From: Chamaecrista fasciculata | Lineage: Eukaryota > Streptophyta > Magnoliopsida > Fabales > Fabaceae | Assembly: GCA_003254925.1 (NCBI GenBank) | Contig: QANZ01033036.1 | Coordinates: 119,970 to 183,969, forward strand | DNA length: 64,000 nucleotides | Direction: 5' to 3' | Shown: piece after piece, positions 1 to 11,366 of the stretch | How the letters are laid out: every line of letters starts with the position of its first letter | Position numbering within the stretch: position 1 is the stretch's first letter | Position numbers and translations under genes: made by a program | Notes under the pieces: generated by a model | Told to the model about the DNA's origin: nothing | The model's input: the letters and a program-made list of their open reading frames with translations, nothing else | The model's database searches: none

Positions 1-5
1 TAAAT

Positions 6-38
<33 letters not shown>

Positions 39-40
39 GT
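1..40. repeat. AT-rich microsatellite at the window edge
   Basis: Alternating AT/TA run interrupted by two ATGT units. The window starts inside or next to it, so its true length is unknown. Confidence 0.8.
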
Positions 41-108
41 TTGATTTGGTCAACACAACATGACTATTATTAGTTTTTTTGTTTGGTACAGGACTATTAT
101 TAATTTTT

Positions 109-360
109 GGGTAAGTCTATAATGTAAAGTTTGATTATTGACATGGGATGTAATGAGTCATGAGTCAATAAAATAATGACACGTGGAAGAGTTAGTTGTA
201 TGTAAATAGTGGTGTGACTCCATTCACAATTGTGATTGGTTAAAAAAATTATTATTTTTTAATTATTTTTCAGCATTAAATTACATCAATGATTATAATT
301 ATGCTACATCAGCATTTGCATCCCATGTCAAGAATCAAACTTTGCATCTTAGACTAACCC
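109..360. mobile_element. MITE family A, complete copy (252 bp)
   Basis: The ends form terminal inverted repeats of about 40 bp: the left end begins GGGTAAGTCTATAATG and the right end closes with AGACTAACCC, with further complementarity through the sequence around CATGGGATG / CATCCCATG. The element is flanked by TAATTTTT (101-108) and TAATTTTA (361-368), a 7-of-8 direct repeat that fits an 8- or 9-bp target duplication of the hAT or Mutator type. No coding capacity. Related sequence lies at 47806-48217 and, more diverged, at 32218-32296. Confidence 0.75.
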
Positions 361-368
361 TAATTTTA

Positions 369-604
369 GATGATGTCTATTAGTAGATATATCATTTTAT
401 TTGAAAAGAAACGCTTATTAAATTGTATAAAAATATGTTTACCAAAGAAAAAAATTGTATTAAGATATAATGCCAAAAAGAATAAGAAAATTAATTTATA
501 GTTTTTGTTGTATTTTGAAAAAGAGTTGTCTATTGGCAAGAAAAAAAGACTTTATATTTTTTTGATGCAAAGACAATTACTCTCTAAGAATATTAATCTA
601 TCAT
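369..604. other. Intergenic, no gene seen
   Basis: AT-rich sequence between the MITE and the copia element. I see no coding frame, RNA gene or repeat boundary in it. Confidence 0.6.
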
Positions 605-609
605 ATCTC

Positions 610-892
610 TGTTATAAAATATAAGAAATATGAATACTCAAAGAATAGAGAAAAGTAAGAGAGGAGAGTGGTTCTTATCATTCAACTCATCTCATCCACT
701 TTACATCAACACCTAAAGCCTCTATTTATAGGCTAAAGGATCTATAAGGGAGATGTACCAACTTAATGTACATAATGAAGGGATAAGGTTATATTCATGT
801 ACATAGAGAAAGTAAAAGAAAACTCAAACTTCTATGCATAGAGAATACCAAAAGACAAATGTGGATATTCACAAACATAATTATTTATAACA
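610..892 (-). repeat. LTR of the copia element (3' LTR in element sense)
   Basis: 283 bp, starts TGTTATAAA and ends TTTATAACA, so the terminal nine bases are inverted repeats. Reads identical to the copy at 5726-6008. It contains a TATA-like CTATTTATAGGC stretch near the middle that could serve as promoter core on either strand. Confidence 0.95.
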
Positions 893-901
893 CTCCCCCT
901 T
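893..901 (-). other. Polypurine tract
   Basis: Minus strand reads AAGGGGGAG directly next to the LTR. This is the usual priming site for plus-strand DNA synthesis and fixes the element's orientation. Confidence 0.85.
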
Positions 902-2402
902 GAATATCCACAATTTATTGATACGCATTACATGCTGCCTCATTAAAAACCTTGCCAGGAAAACCCAGTGGGACAAAACCATGGCGAAGGGAAAAAGAGT
1001 ACAGCGCGTATCTCCCCCTCATCATAACATCACTAAGGATCTTTTAATTTTCGCATTCAAATCTGATGAACCAATTTCTCAAATGTTGCAATTGGCAATG
1101 CCTCCATAAATAAATTTGCTAAATTATCACTTGAGCGAACTTGTTGAACTTCTATGTCGCCTTGCTTTTGATATCACAAGTAAATCTGCTAAATTCTCTT
1201 TTAGCTGAACTATACATGTCATATTATCTTCATACAATAAGGTTGACAGAGTTCCCTGCAAAAACAAATTACACATCTTCTGGATGTGTTGAATTAGTAG
1301 TCTCAACTAAACACATTTTTTATTTGCCTTATGCATTGTCTCTGAAGGTCAGATAATCAGCAAGCATCTACATCATAAAGTAATGATGAACTAAATCTAT
1401 TTAAATAAAATAAACCTTTATCTTTAAAATATTTTTTCATTCCTTATCAATGTCATTGATTAAGGAAGAACTATATCTCGCTAGCAAGTATACAGAAAAC
1501 ATTAATCCTCTTATAATATTAAGATATGGTACTACAAGACCAAAGAATTTCATCTTCATTTGAGGTTAATAGGATACTTTATCACTTCAAATGATTTATC
1601 TAACCATCATGGTTACACCATGTCCATGCACCTTATCCATTTGAAAGTATCTCAATACACTTTTTACATAATATGAGTAATAACCTCACTATTATAATAT
1701 ACTTACTTAATCAGTAAGATGAGACAAAATTTTATCTTTGCAAAATCTTTCTTGCAAAACTATCAATATTGTACTATGTTTTGAACTCTTCAAGAGTTCC
1801 AACAATAACAAATATACACAGTTTGATATCTTTCAAATAATATTTCTTGAGATAACTGTACCACATATGTCCAAGTTTTTTTTTTTAAGCTCATGTAGGA
1901 TTTTATTCATCTTTATTGAACAAGACATCTGACATGCTTCCTATAATCCTTCAGGGATTTGCATATAAACTTCATTGTCCAATAAGCCATATGAATGGAC
2001 TATAACCATAGTCATTATATGTATATCAAGTTTGTTCATACAATGCCAGACTACTAAAATATTTGAAGGGGGTCGCATCCATCTTCGGGATTGCATTCAT
2101 CTTCAGAGAATATGTCTTTACATATTCAATGTGAGACCTTTGAGTTTATATCTTACGACTTTAGCCTTTCATTTTCATTACGATTTTACTCATAAACTCA
2201 TTTGTACCCCACTAACTTCACACCTTCAAATATTTGGACATCAAAAGCCTTTTATAAACAGTCAGATCATATATTCAAAAATAATTGCATCCACCACGGG
2301 AGAATTAAACTCCTTAAAATAAATTTCTAGTCTTTGTATCTCAAAAATTTCAATTCTCTTATTTCTTTTCGCACAAAGACTTATTTATATTTAACTGGTT
2401 GT

Positions 2403-2450
2403 ACACCATCATGCTGACTATACACCATCATGCTGACTGTACACCATCAT
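2403..2450. repeat. 19-bp tandem repeat inside the copia element
   Basis: Core ACACCATCATGCTGACT recurs at 2403, 2422 and 2441, a period of 19 bp with the last copy partial. The period is not a multiple of three, so it breaks the polyprotein frame here. Confidence 0.85.
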
Positions 2451-4211
2451 GTCTCTGGACTTCAAGTCCAAAAATTTCCACATTTCTCGAGTGAGTTTTA
2501 CTCATCTTGGATCCTTTCTTGTCAATTTGGCCAATATTCACGTCGACATCCTTCGACGAATTATTATTCATGATCCTCAATTTCTTTATAATTTGTAATT
2601 TGTAGCGCTACATTATATGTAAATACTTTGTCGACAATATTTTCATATCGGTTCCATACTTTGGCAATAATAAACATATTGAGATCTCATTATTTTTTTT
2701 CACTTTCAGGTACCTGAATCTCTTCCGGAGATTTTTCATTCATTATGCCTTCATATATTTCCTCGATTCGACCATTTTTTTTTTATATGCTCCTTTTATT
2801 TTCGAGGATTCTTATCTCTGGAACCGATTAGTCCGTTCAGGGACTTCAATATATATTGGAGCATTTTCAGCTGGAAAATCTGTCTTTACCATTTCTATGG
2901 GTCAGTGAATGCATTTTGCAATTTATTTACAATATTCTTCAAATAAATTATTCTTTGAACTTCAAGTTCACATGAGGATCAAATGAATATAATAATCATG
3001 CATTCCTTGTAATTCATTTTTCCATTCCAGCTATTTTCTTTCTCCCCCTAATGCTGAAAAATTAATTTCATTGACAAATCATGTCATGAACTATCTCCCT
3101 TCAGGAGTTTAAGATATTTAATAAGTGAGTGGGATCCATACCCAACTGATATTCTCAATTTTCGTTGGGGCCCATTCAGATGCACATGGTGGAGCAATAT
3201 AAATCCAGCACCCAAAGAATTCGTAAATGAAAAATATTCAGCTTCTGACCCAAAGCCAATAGCATAGGGGAGAATTTACGATACGTTGTTAGTTTAATGC
3301 GTACAAGCGCTGCATCATATAAATTGATATGTTCTCATCAGGCATTTAATTATTCAACAAGACCATTTACCGTGTGGACACAAACAACATGATGTACCAC
3401 ATTTATCCCAACTAGCATATAATAGCCCTTTAAAACTTGGGATATAAATTCACCAGCATTATAAAATTTTCTTGATGGAATAATCCAAAACTTGAGCTCA
3501 ATCTTTTTCTTGGAACAAAGTGGATCGACATGTCCACAAGGTGGCACTTCAGGTCCACAATTTTTCTATGAACGCGTTCAAGAATTCCAAGGGATCCAAT
3601 CCCAACTTTTGCTGGTAATGGTCTTAAAACCAATTTTCATTGAGAACATGCAACACAAGAACTCATTATATACAAGAAACCTTTGGTTCTTTAATAGGCA
3701 TTAATTTGAGTTCGCATTATTCGTGAACCGGGATGGTCTAACCGGTCATACAAAATTATAAACGTATCCTTTAAATTAATGAACTTCTGGTTCATTTCTC
3801 CTTTAAAATAATGAACCTCTGCTTCATTACAACATATGTCAATGAACTTCTGGTCCATTACAACATATGTTTTAATTATACTAATACAAATATAGTACAA
3901 GATGGAGGGCTCTTCTGGAGCATACGATCACATGTCCGATATTATATTTCATTTTTCCTCCATCATATTTTGCTTTCCTTCAGGAAAGCTTGATATAATT
4001 CAACAAGATTTTTGATCGTATGACGTACAATTAGATGGATACATGATTTATACTCAAACAAGAGATCATATAAAGATAGATGAAAAAGGCTGAAAGAAAT
4101 AAAGTAATACATTATTAACATATAAATTGTTAACCAAATTAAAAATGATAATAGAATAATAATATACAATCAAAGAAATAAATGAGATAAATAAATTAAA
4201 TAAAATGGATT

Positions 4212-4341
4212 AGTTCTTCGGGAACTATCTCATATTTAGTTCTTCAGGAACTATCTCATATTCAGTTCTTCAGGAACTATCTAATATTCAGTTCTTCAGG
4301 AACCATATCATATTTAGTTCTTCAGGAACTATCTCATATTC
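4212..4341. repeat. Five tandem 26-bp repeats inside the copia element
   Basis: Copies start at 4212, 4238, 4264, 4290 and 4316, each exactly 26 bp with one to three differences. Each contains AGTTCTTCAGGAACT, a 5-bp stem around a TTCAG loop. The period is not a multiple of three, which argues against coding. Confidence 0.95.
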
Positions 4342-4957
4342 ATTGAGATACCAAGACGTAAGAACTCGTTCATATCATATACTCAAATTCTCCTTGAGTT
4401 TATTGATGTCATACTTTAATAGTATCCAAATTCCAAACCACTACAGGGTTACATCAAGAAATATAATCTTGTTAATATGAGAATCTCACTCTTCTAGAGT
4501 ATATATTATTACTCTTCCAAAGTATCTTTGTGAGATTTTTCAATTCTCTTTCTTTCAGAGAAAAATAATCATTATCAGAATAAATGTACTGTGAACTTCA
4601 GGTTCACTTGTCAAAATAAATCAATGACAATCTCATTTAATAATTGACATATTGTCACTGCCGTCTCTACTGGAGACTCAATATCAATAATTTTTGACAT
4701 ATCAAACACCTCACAAGATTAATTGTGATCACATATCACATCTAAAAATACATCAATCAATCCACATATAAAATAAACATTTATTTTGATATAGACCTTC
4801 AGGTCTATCAAATATTTAGATTGATGTTAGTCTTCAAAACTATTGACAAATATATATTTTTTTTTTACAACACCGTAATTGCTATCAGCAATTGGTCAAA
4901 ATATATCTCTATTCACCTTCAAGGTTCGCCTTCAAGGTTATTAATTTCTATTTGACT

Positions 4958-5180
4958 ATCAGCCTTCATGGCTGATATAATACAGCTTCAATAGCTAAAC
5001 TATTGCCTTCAAGGCATTATAAAATCATTTCAATAGTCAAACTATTAGCTTTTAGGCCTGATATAAGACAGCTTCAATAGCTAAAGTCTAAGCCTTCGGG
5101 GTTGATATTATACAGCTTCAATAGCCAAAGTTTATTAGCCGTCAAGGGTGATATTAAACAGCTTCAATAGCCAAAATACC
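4958..5180. repeat. Degenerate repeats of about 60 bp
   Basis: The phrase CAGCTTCAATAGCTAAA and variants recur four to five times, spaced about 60 bp apart, alternating with CCTTCAAGG-type mini-palindromes. Lies in the presumed leader/gag part of the copia element. Confidence 0.7.
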
Positions 5181-5709
5181 AAACTATAGCCCTTGATTAA
5201 TAATCAACATGTGCAATAACCTTTCATTGCACTAATCTTTGGCAAAAATACAATAATTGATTCAATAAAGTTTAATCAAAACATAATATGACTTCAAGTC
5301 ATTTACTTAATCATATGAAACTTGTAATTACATGTGACTTGGTCACTTTTATTTAATCATATGAAAACTCAATCATATGAAGTTTCAAGCTATACGAAAC
5401 ATTTCCAAACCTTAAGAAGACAACCACAATAATAAACTTATAAAATATATTATGATAATGATAAACAATCCAGCATAAAAGTTTCTTACCTTTAGTAAAT
5501 TAACAAGAAAACTTGAAAGATAATTAACTTACCTCTTTAATTATCCAAAATTGAAATCAGAAGAGATTTGTACTTAGTTACCAAAAACTCACCGATAAAG
5601 GTTCATGTTCAGTTACCTAGAACTCAAATGGATAGAGACCCATGAACAGATGCCAAAAGCTTGAATGAGTATACACGTGCACATATGCCAAAAGCTCAAA
5701 CCGGTAGAG

Positions 5710-5725
5710 ACTCGTGCTGATAACG
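5710..5725 (-). other. Putative primer-binding site
   Basis: The minus strand just inside the upstream LTR reads CGTTATCAGCACGAGT. It does not resemble the usual complement of an initiator tRNA-Met 3' end. Its plus-strand complement, CTCGTGCTGATAACGTG, resembles an anticodon arm such as that of plant tRNA-Ile, suggesting half-tRNA priming as known for Drosophila copia. The tRNA identity is inferred from memory. Confidence 0.5.
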
Positions 5726-6008
5726 TGTTATAAAATATAAGAAATATGAATACTCAAAGAATAGAGAAAAGTAAGAGAGGAGAGTGGTTCTTATCATTCA
5801 ACTCATCTCATCCACTTTACATCAACACCTAAAGCCTCTATTTATAGGCTAAAGGATCTATAAGGGAGATGTACCAACTTAATGTACATAATGAAGGGAT
5901 AAGGTTATATTCATGTACATAGAGAAAGTAAAAGAAAACTCAAACTTCTATGCATAGAGAATACCAAAAGACAAATGTGGATATTCACAAACATAATTAT
6001 TTATAACA
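5726..6008 (-). repeat. LTR of the copia element (5' LTR in element sense)
   Basis: Second 283-bp copy, identical by eye to 610-892. Followed by the ATCTC duplication at 6009-6013. As the upstream LTR in element sense it would carry the promoter driving transcription leftwards. Confidence 0.95.
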
Positions 6009-6013
6009 ATCTC

Positions 6014-6994
6014 AAAGTTTTTTATTTATCTCTTTCTTCAATAATTTTTTCAACCACTTCCTTATATCTCGATACTTACTTAATAAATATGCATTTATTC
6101 TCATAAGATTTCTCCACAGAAAAGCTCATAGGTTCTCTCTCAATAGACTCTATTCATTATTCTTATTATCTATCTCTAACTAATTTGATCATTAAAGTTC
6201 ACATGAAATTTTACTCTCACAAATCCTAATTATTTATTATTTTGTAGATTGTACTCGATCAAAGAATCCCGTTGATATATTTATGGTTTATCATAACTCT
6301 TATGCCAATTTTTTTTTAAGATTAGAAAATGTCTCATCAAAGAAATTGACAAATAATACTAGCTAGCAAAGATAATAACTTGATTATAATATGAATACAC
6401 AAAAAAATTTAAATTGTAATAGCAACAAAAATTTAAACTACATGACAAAAATTACATATAGTTAAAATTTTTTCCTTATAAAGAGTTGCAGAAAAATAAT
6501 TTTAATTTGAAAATGATGAAAAACATTAAAATTAGTTTATCATATGTAAAAAAAAAAAGTAAGTTTCAAAGACAAATATCATAATATGAATACATAAAAA
6601 GTTTAAATTGTTACAAAAATTTGAACTAGATGACAAAAATTACATAGTTAAATTTTTTTCCTTATAAAGAATTACATAAAAATAATTTCAATTTGCATTT
6701 GATAAAAAACTTAAAATATTTTTTTCAAATGTTAGAGAAAAAAAGTAAAGTTTAAAGACAAATATTATAATATAAATACATAAAATAATCAAAATTGTGA
6801 TACCGACAAAAATTTAAACTAAATGATAAAAATTACATAGTTAAAATATTTTTAAAAAATATGATAAATCACTAGTCACGCTAAATAACCACAAATTGAT
6901 AGGTGATACACATTAACGTGTTTAATTTTTATTTTTTATAAAAAGTGGAAAAATCAACTTTAAAATGTGAAAAAAGGGTAAAACCCTATTTTGG
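6014..6994. other. Intergenic, AT-rich, no gene seen
   Basis: Contains a loosely repeated unit of about 170 bp: phrases such as ACAAAAATTTAAACTA and AAAATTACATAGTTAAA occur near 6425, 6610 and 6810. This looks like an old tandem duplication without coding potential. Confidence 0.5.
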
Positions 6995-7340
6995 TCTCTA
7001 ATGTTTACTCTAAGTTCCAATTTGGTTTCTAATATTTTGTTATTATGTTTTAGTTCTTAATATTTTTTAAAAGTTTTGTAATTGGTCTTTAACTACTGAA
7101 TGTGGTCATATCTGTCTCATGTCAAACCTGAACGCGATGATATCAAAGCTACAAGTTAAATTTGATGAGTTCTTTCTTCCCTAAGTTAGAGTTATCAGCA
7201 AACGAAGTCAAATCGAGCCTAAAAATGAGTCGTTTGTTTAATGAATTTGGTTATATATCTCTTGTTTCAAGTTCGAATACAACAAAATTGGACCTACAAA
7301 TTACTTTTGACAAGTTATTTCTGTATTAGTTAGGAACTAT
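6995..7340. repeat. Dispersed repeat related to 59745-60052 (opposite orientation)
   Basis: Starts with a TTTGGTCTCTAATGTTT type end and contains TTTCAAGTTCGAATACAAC. The reverse complement of 59745-60052 has the same order of phrases (GGTCCTAAATG at one end, then TTCAAGTTCAAAGGAC and CGCATTCGAATTTGAAACGAG). Probably fragments of one non-autonomous transposon family. Confidence 0.55.
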
Positions 7341-8014
7341 GAAGCATGAACACTTCATTTTGATGGCGTCTCATTGTGTCATACATGTGTCTGTGTACGA
7401 CACTTGTATGACACTCAGACGACACATATTTATAAGTTTGAGAATATAAAATCAATTTTTTATGATTTTTATGATAAATAATAGAAAATAATGACACATA
7501 TAACATATATTATGAATAAATATTTTAATTTTTAAAGTTTTAATCATAATTTATGGATTTTTAATTATTTATATATATAATTATATGTCGTTTCGTGTTG
7601 TGTAAGTTTAAGAATTTGACGTGTGAGCATATATGTGTTAGTATCATGTCCCGTGTTCATTCTTCGTATATTTTTTTTTAAGTTAAATTATACCAAGAAC
7701 TTACTATAGACTTGAATAGCAGTGGATGGCCCAACCTTCCCAGTTCCTTCGAGGCCCAAATTATACTTATTTGTTGATGGAGTCCATACTTTCTTCATCT
7801 TTTTTTGTTAATAACAAAAGAAAAAGCCCAAAAAATATGCATATTGCAACTTGCAAGTGAGGATTTATTGTTTGTACAAAAACAAGTGAGCAATTATTGT
7901 GAACAAGGCCACGAAGTTAATTATTTTTAGGCAAAAGATCCTTTCTTGCTCCTAATGTTTGGAGTCAATTTCAGTTATGCTCCTAACGTTTGTTTTGTGT
8001 TAGTTATGCCCCCA

Positions 8015-8520
8015 ATGTGAAACGTTGGTGTCAATTATACCTCAAATTCATTTTTTTGGCCAAAGTTCTATTTTACTCCATCAAGTTTGCTCAAAGTTCC
8101 GTTTTAGGCCCTCAAGTCTCTGGCGAACTTTCTGGCGAGATACACGGCGGCCCCGAAAACCACGAAAACTTCTAATCCAAGGTTTTTTGACCTCCTAAGT
8201 TTAATGACGGCCTCCATTTTGCGAAAAATGACTGGAAAGCCATCAAAAAATTTACATAGTCGCCGAAAAATTACAGAATCACCGAAAATCATATTTTCGG
8301 TCATTTGTTCGCAAAATGAAGGCCGCCATTAAACTCAGGAGGTCAAAAAACCTTGGATTATGAGTTTTTGTAGTCATCGGGGCCACCGTGTATCTCGCCG
8401 CAAAGTTCGCCGGAGACTTGAGGGACCAAACCGGAACTTTGAGCAAACTTGAGGGATCAAAATAGAATTTTGGCCCAAAAAAATTGAGTTTAGGGTATAA
8501 CTGCCACCAATGTTTCACAT
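8015..8520. mobile_element. Foldback (long inverted repeat) element, 506 bp
   Basis: Left arm about 8015-8240 and right arm about 8298-8520 are reverse complements for about 220 bp with scattered mismatches: for example ATGTGAAACGTTGG at the left end against CAATGTTTCACAT at the right, and GGCGAGATACACGG against CCGTGTATCTCGCC. The centre of about 60 bp also partly folds. GC content is higher than the surroundings. No coding frame is convincing. A transcript would form one long hairpin. A one-ended relative of the arm lies at about 48225-48435. Confidence 0.85.
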
Positions 8521-9092
8521 ATATATTACCAAAATATCACTTGTCAAATCTCTTTAGTGTTGAAGATTTATAGTCAACAAATCTCTTGATAAATCAAGAT
8601 TTAATTTTTCTATGATTATGCTACTACTAATTGTTAGTGTTGGTCTTATACATATAATTATATGCAAATTTGGTTCAACATTAGAGAGAACACCAATGGA
8701 AGATGAATCTAAATAAGATATTTATCCCATATTATTGAGATAAAGATAATGACCTCTTTAATCAAAATCCACCAAAACTGATTATTGATTAAGCTCTATG
8801 ATTATCTTCCAAGTCATACGCATCCATGTTAATTATCCCTTCACTTTCATGCAATCTTTGACAATTTCTTCAACAGTCATTTGTCCGCTAAACCACAGGG
8901 TCATGAGTTTATTATATACACTCGTTAGTTGGAAGTAATATAATAAATGGGATTTATAATATATTATTAGATTTAATTAGATTATGCAACAGGGGTCACT
9001 TTATATTGATCTTTGCAATTTTCTTTTCATGATAGCGTAAACCAACAGATGATACAGAAGAGGCCTTTGAAAATTAAGAATTCTTCAACATT
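8521..9092. other. Intergenic, no gene seen
   Basis: AT-rich; I see no frame, RNA gene or repeat boundary that I can support. Confidence 0.5.
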
Positions 9093-9597
9093 ATCTCATT
9101 TTGGTCTCTGACTTATAGAATGAGTTTTGTTTTAATTCATAAATTACTTTTTGTTTTATTTTAATTTTTAAACTTTTATATTTATTTCACTTTTATTCTC
9201 AATCGTAATTTTATCTAATTTTTTTTTTATTATCTTTGAATTGGACATATGATATGAACGATTTCTTTCTAATATATATGTTTCTTAATAAGTAAGGGGA
9301 GATAGAGAAAGAAAAGAAATTTTTTATTCATTTTAAAAAAATTAATCATAAATTTATTTTATTGAGAAACAATTTTTTTTTGTTATTTCTGTGATGCATA
9401 TGACGATGAGAGAGAGAAACTATTAATCTTATCCATTTAGATAAAAAATGACGAGAAAAATCAGATAAAATCACATTTCAAATTAACAATAAAACAAATT
9501 AAAAAGTTTGATCACTAATCAAAACTGAACAAAAAATGATTTAGAGATCAAAATAAAAATCATCTTATAATTAAAGGATCAATCTTATTCAAATCAA
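9093..9597. repeat. Degraded foldback element
   Basis: Left arm phrases (TCATTTTGGTCTCTGAC, TTTTTGTTTTATTTTAATTTT) pair imperfectly with right arm phrases (AGAGATCAAAATAAAAATC, AATAAAACAAATTAAAAAG). More diverged than the 8015-8520 element; ends are approximate. Confidence 0.5.
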
Positions 9598-11366
9598 ATC
9601 ATTTCTTTGAATTACAAACGTGAAGGCCCATAGGCTGTGTCCTTTGATACTTTTGTTTTGAATAATATATTATGAAGCATCTCTCTTTGATCAGTACACC
9701 ATATATATATTTATTACTGTTTGCTTTCTCTATTCAAGTTGTTAGCTGTCCATTTCGTAGGCCCTTGTGCTCCTAATGAGGCTCCCATTTCATGGATTTA
9801 GCTGATAAGCAAGTACAATGATTAACAATTACTTTATATTTTATACAAACATACATTTAACCTTGAAAAGTCACTGTTTGCGTCAACGTACACACTGTAA
9901 AGTTTAAATTAATTAGACCCTGATAATTAATTAAACTTGAAATTTTGGATCAACTACAGTAACTCCACATTTGAAAAAGTTGAAACTTGAAACCATGTAT
10001 GTGTACGTTTTCTATGTGGGAATCACAGATATGATCTGAGAATAGTTATGACTTATGACTTATGATCCTTTTCTCACAAGCAACAAATAATAAAATGTAT
10101 CTTCCGATCCAACTTTACTCTTTGATGACAATTTCTTCAACTTTGATTTTTGTCAATGTAGCTAGCTAGGAGCTAGAAAACCAAATAGTATTTTCTCTCT
10201 AGGCTTAACAGAAAAATATATTATTTTAGGTAGTTGCGGTAGTCTGTCGTAGACTAAAAAATTGTGAGTTGCGAGATATTGACGTGAATTTTAACTCTAA
10301 TAATAAGATCTTTTTCATAACCAAATCAAATTAAGTAGTATATCATACTTAAGAGACTCCTCTATGATATTTAGCTAGTGTATGAAGTTATACTTGATGT
10401 GAAGAGATCAAAATTCCACATATTTAAAAATTTCTTGAATTTCTAAAGGGATTGCGGACTCCACTCTGTGCAAATTTCATATATATATATATATATATAA
10501 AAATCTTAAGGGTGACATATATACTATAGTTTGGGCCATGCTTTGAGATTTGTAAAATTGACCAAGCATCCATATCTATTATATATCTATAATATATATG
10601 ACTTGTATTGTAGATTTTATTTCATCATTACCTTGTATATATATATATGTGCCAAGACAAGTCACTGTGTCGTCGGTATCTATATATTTAAGAAGTAAAC
10701 TTCACATGTAGGATTTAATTTCTCTCCAAGTTCAGAATATATATATATATATAACAATTAAAAGGAAAGCCATAATTAGTCAACATTATTAAGAAAATTT
10801 TAAATTTGAATTATTCGCTCTCGGCTTAAATATAATATTAGTATTTGTTTAAATTGTTACGCTAATAAATAGGGGAAACTCATGATTATAAGAAAAAAAA
10901 AAAGAAAGTCATGACTTTGATATTTATTTATTGCAGCGGAATTTTGAGGTTGAAGTGCAAATTTTCATCTTTATTTAAAATGATTCTCCAAGAACAAATT
11001 CCTTGCTTTTCTGCAATTGACAAAATGATTTGATTTGGATAAGATGTTTCGAGGGTTCTAAATGGCATTTTTTCCCCTTTTGGAATTTTAGTGGTTAATT
11101 TTTCAAAATCATATATAATTTTGTCTATACTATATATTAATTAACTCTATAACCCAAATCTACCCATCTCCATGATTATTTAAAAAAAAAAAAACTTTGG
11201 TTCGGTTCATGGAATTTACCAGTACTCTGGTCATCCATCACATAGTTTGTGAAAGTAAAACTAATATTTTTCTTTTATTTGTGGAAAAAAAAGTATAATA
11301 TCACACTTGTAAGATTCATAAATGCATGATCAAAGTTCCAAGTAAAAATGAGTTCATTTGACCTCT
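9598..11366. other. Intergenic, no gene seen
   Basis: AT-rich with several short TA runs (for example near 10480-10500, 10640 and 10738-10752). No coding frame or RNA gene is supported. Confidence 0.5.

Larger units (their letters stand above)
893..5709 (-). pseudogene. Degenerate copia gag-pol polyprotein
   Basis: No frame stays open beyond roughly 100 codons. Recognisable minus-strand pieces are: an integrase-core stretch around 3350-3633 (a NAGEF motif followed by a VHTVNGL-type motif in a shifted frame), reverse-transcriptase pieces near 1590-1640 (YFQMDK) and 1940-1960 (QIPEG), and the RNase H end at 1080-1156 (GDIEVQQVRSSDNLANLF). The region 3700-5700, where gag and the leader should lie, is full of short repeats and mini-hairpins and gives no readable gag. 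Functional transposition would need proteins from another copy. Confidence 0.85.
610..6008 (-). mobile_element. Complete Ty1/copia LTR retrotransposon, coding-dead
   Basis: A 5399-bp element bounded by two 283-bp direct LTRs that begin TGTTATAAA and end TTTATAACA. It is flanked on both sides by ATCTC (605-609 and 6009-6013), a perfect 5-bp target duplication. A polypurine tract (minus-strand AAGGGGGAG) touches the left LTR and a primer-binding-type sequence touches the right LTR, so the element is transcribed on the minus strand. Minus-strand remnants in the order integrase (about 3350-3630), reverse transcriptase (about 1590-1960), RNase H (about 1080-1156) give the copia order. All frames are broken by stops and shifts. 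The two LTRs read the same throughout, implying recent insertion despite the dead coding region. Confidence 0.95.

Noticed and set aside
1975-2322. 115-codon forward frame within the copia element
   Set aside because: Antisense to the degenerate polyprotein and without known domains.
4200-5200. CRISPR-like array suggested by regularly spaced short palindromic repeats
   Set aside because: Plant nuclear DNA inside an LTR retrotransposon; stems differ between units and there are no unique spacers of constant length or cas genes.
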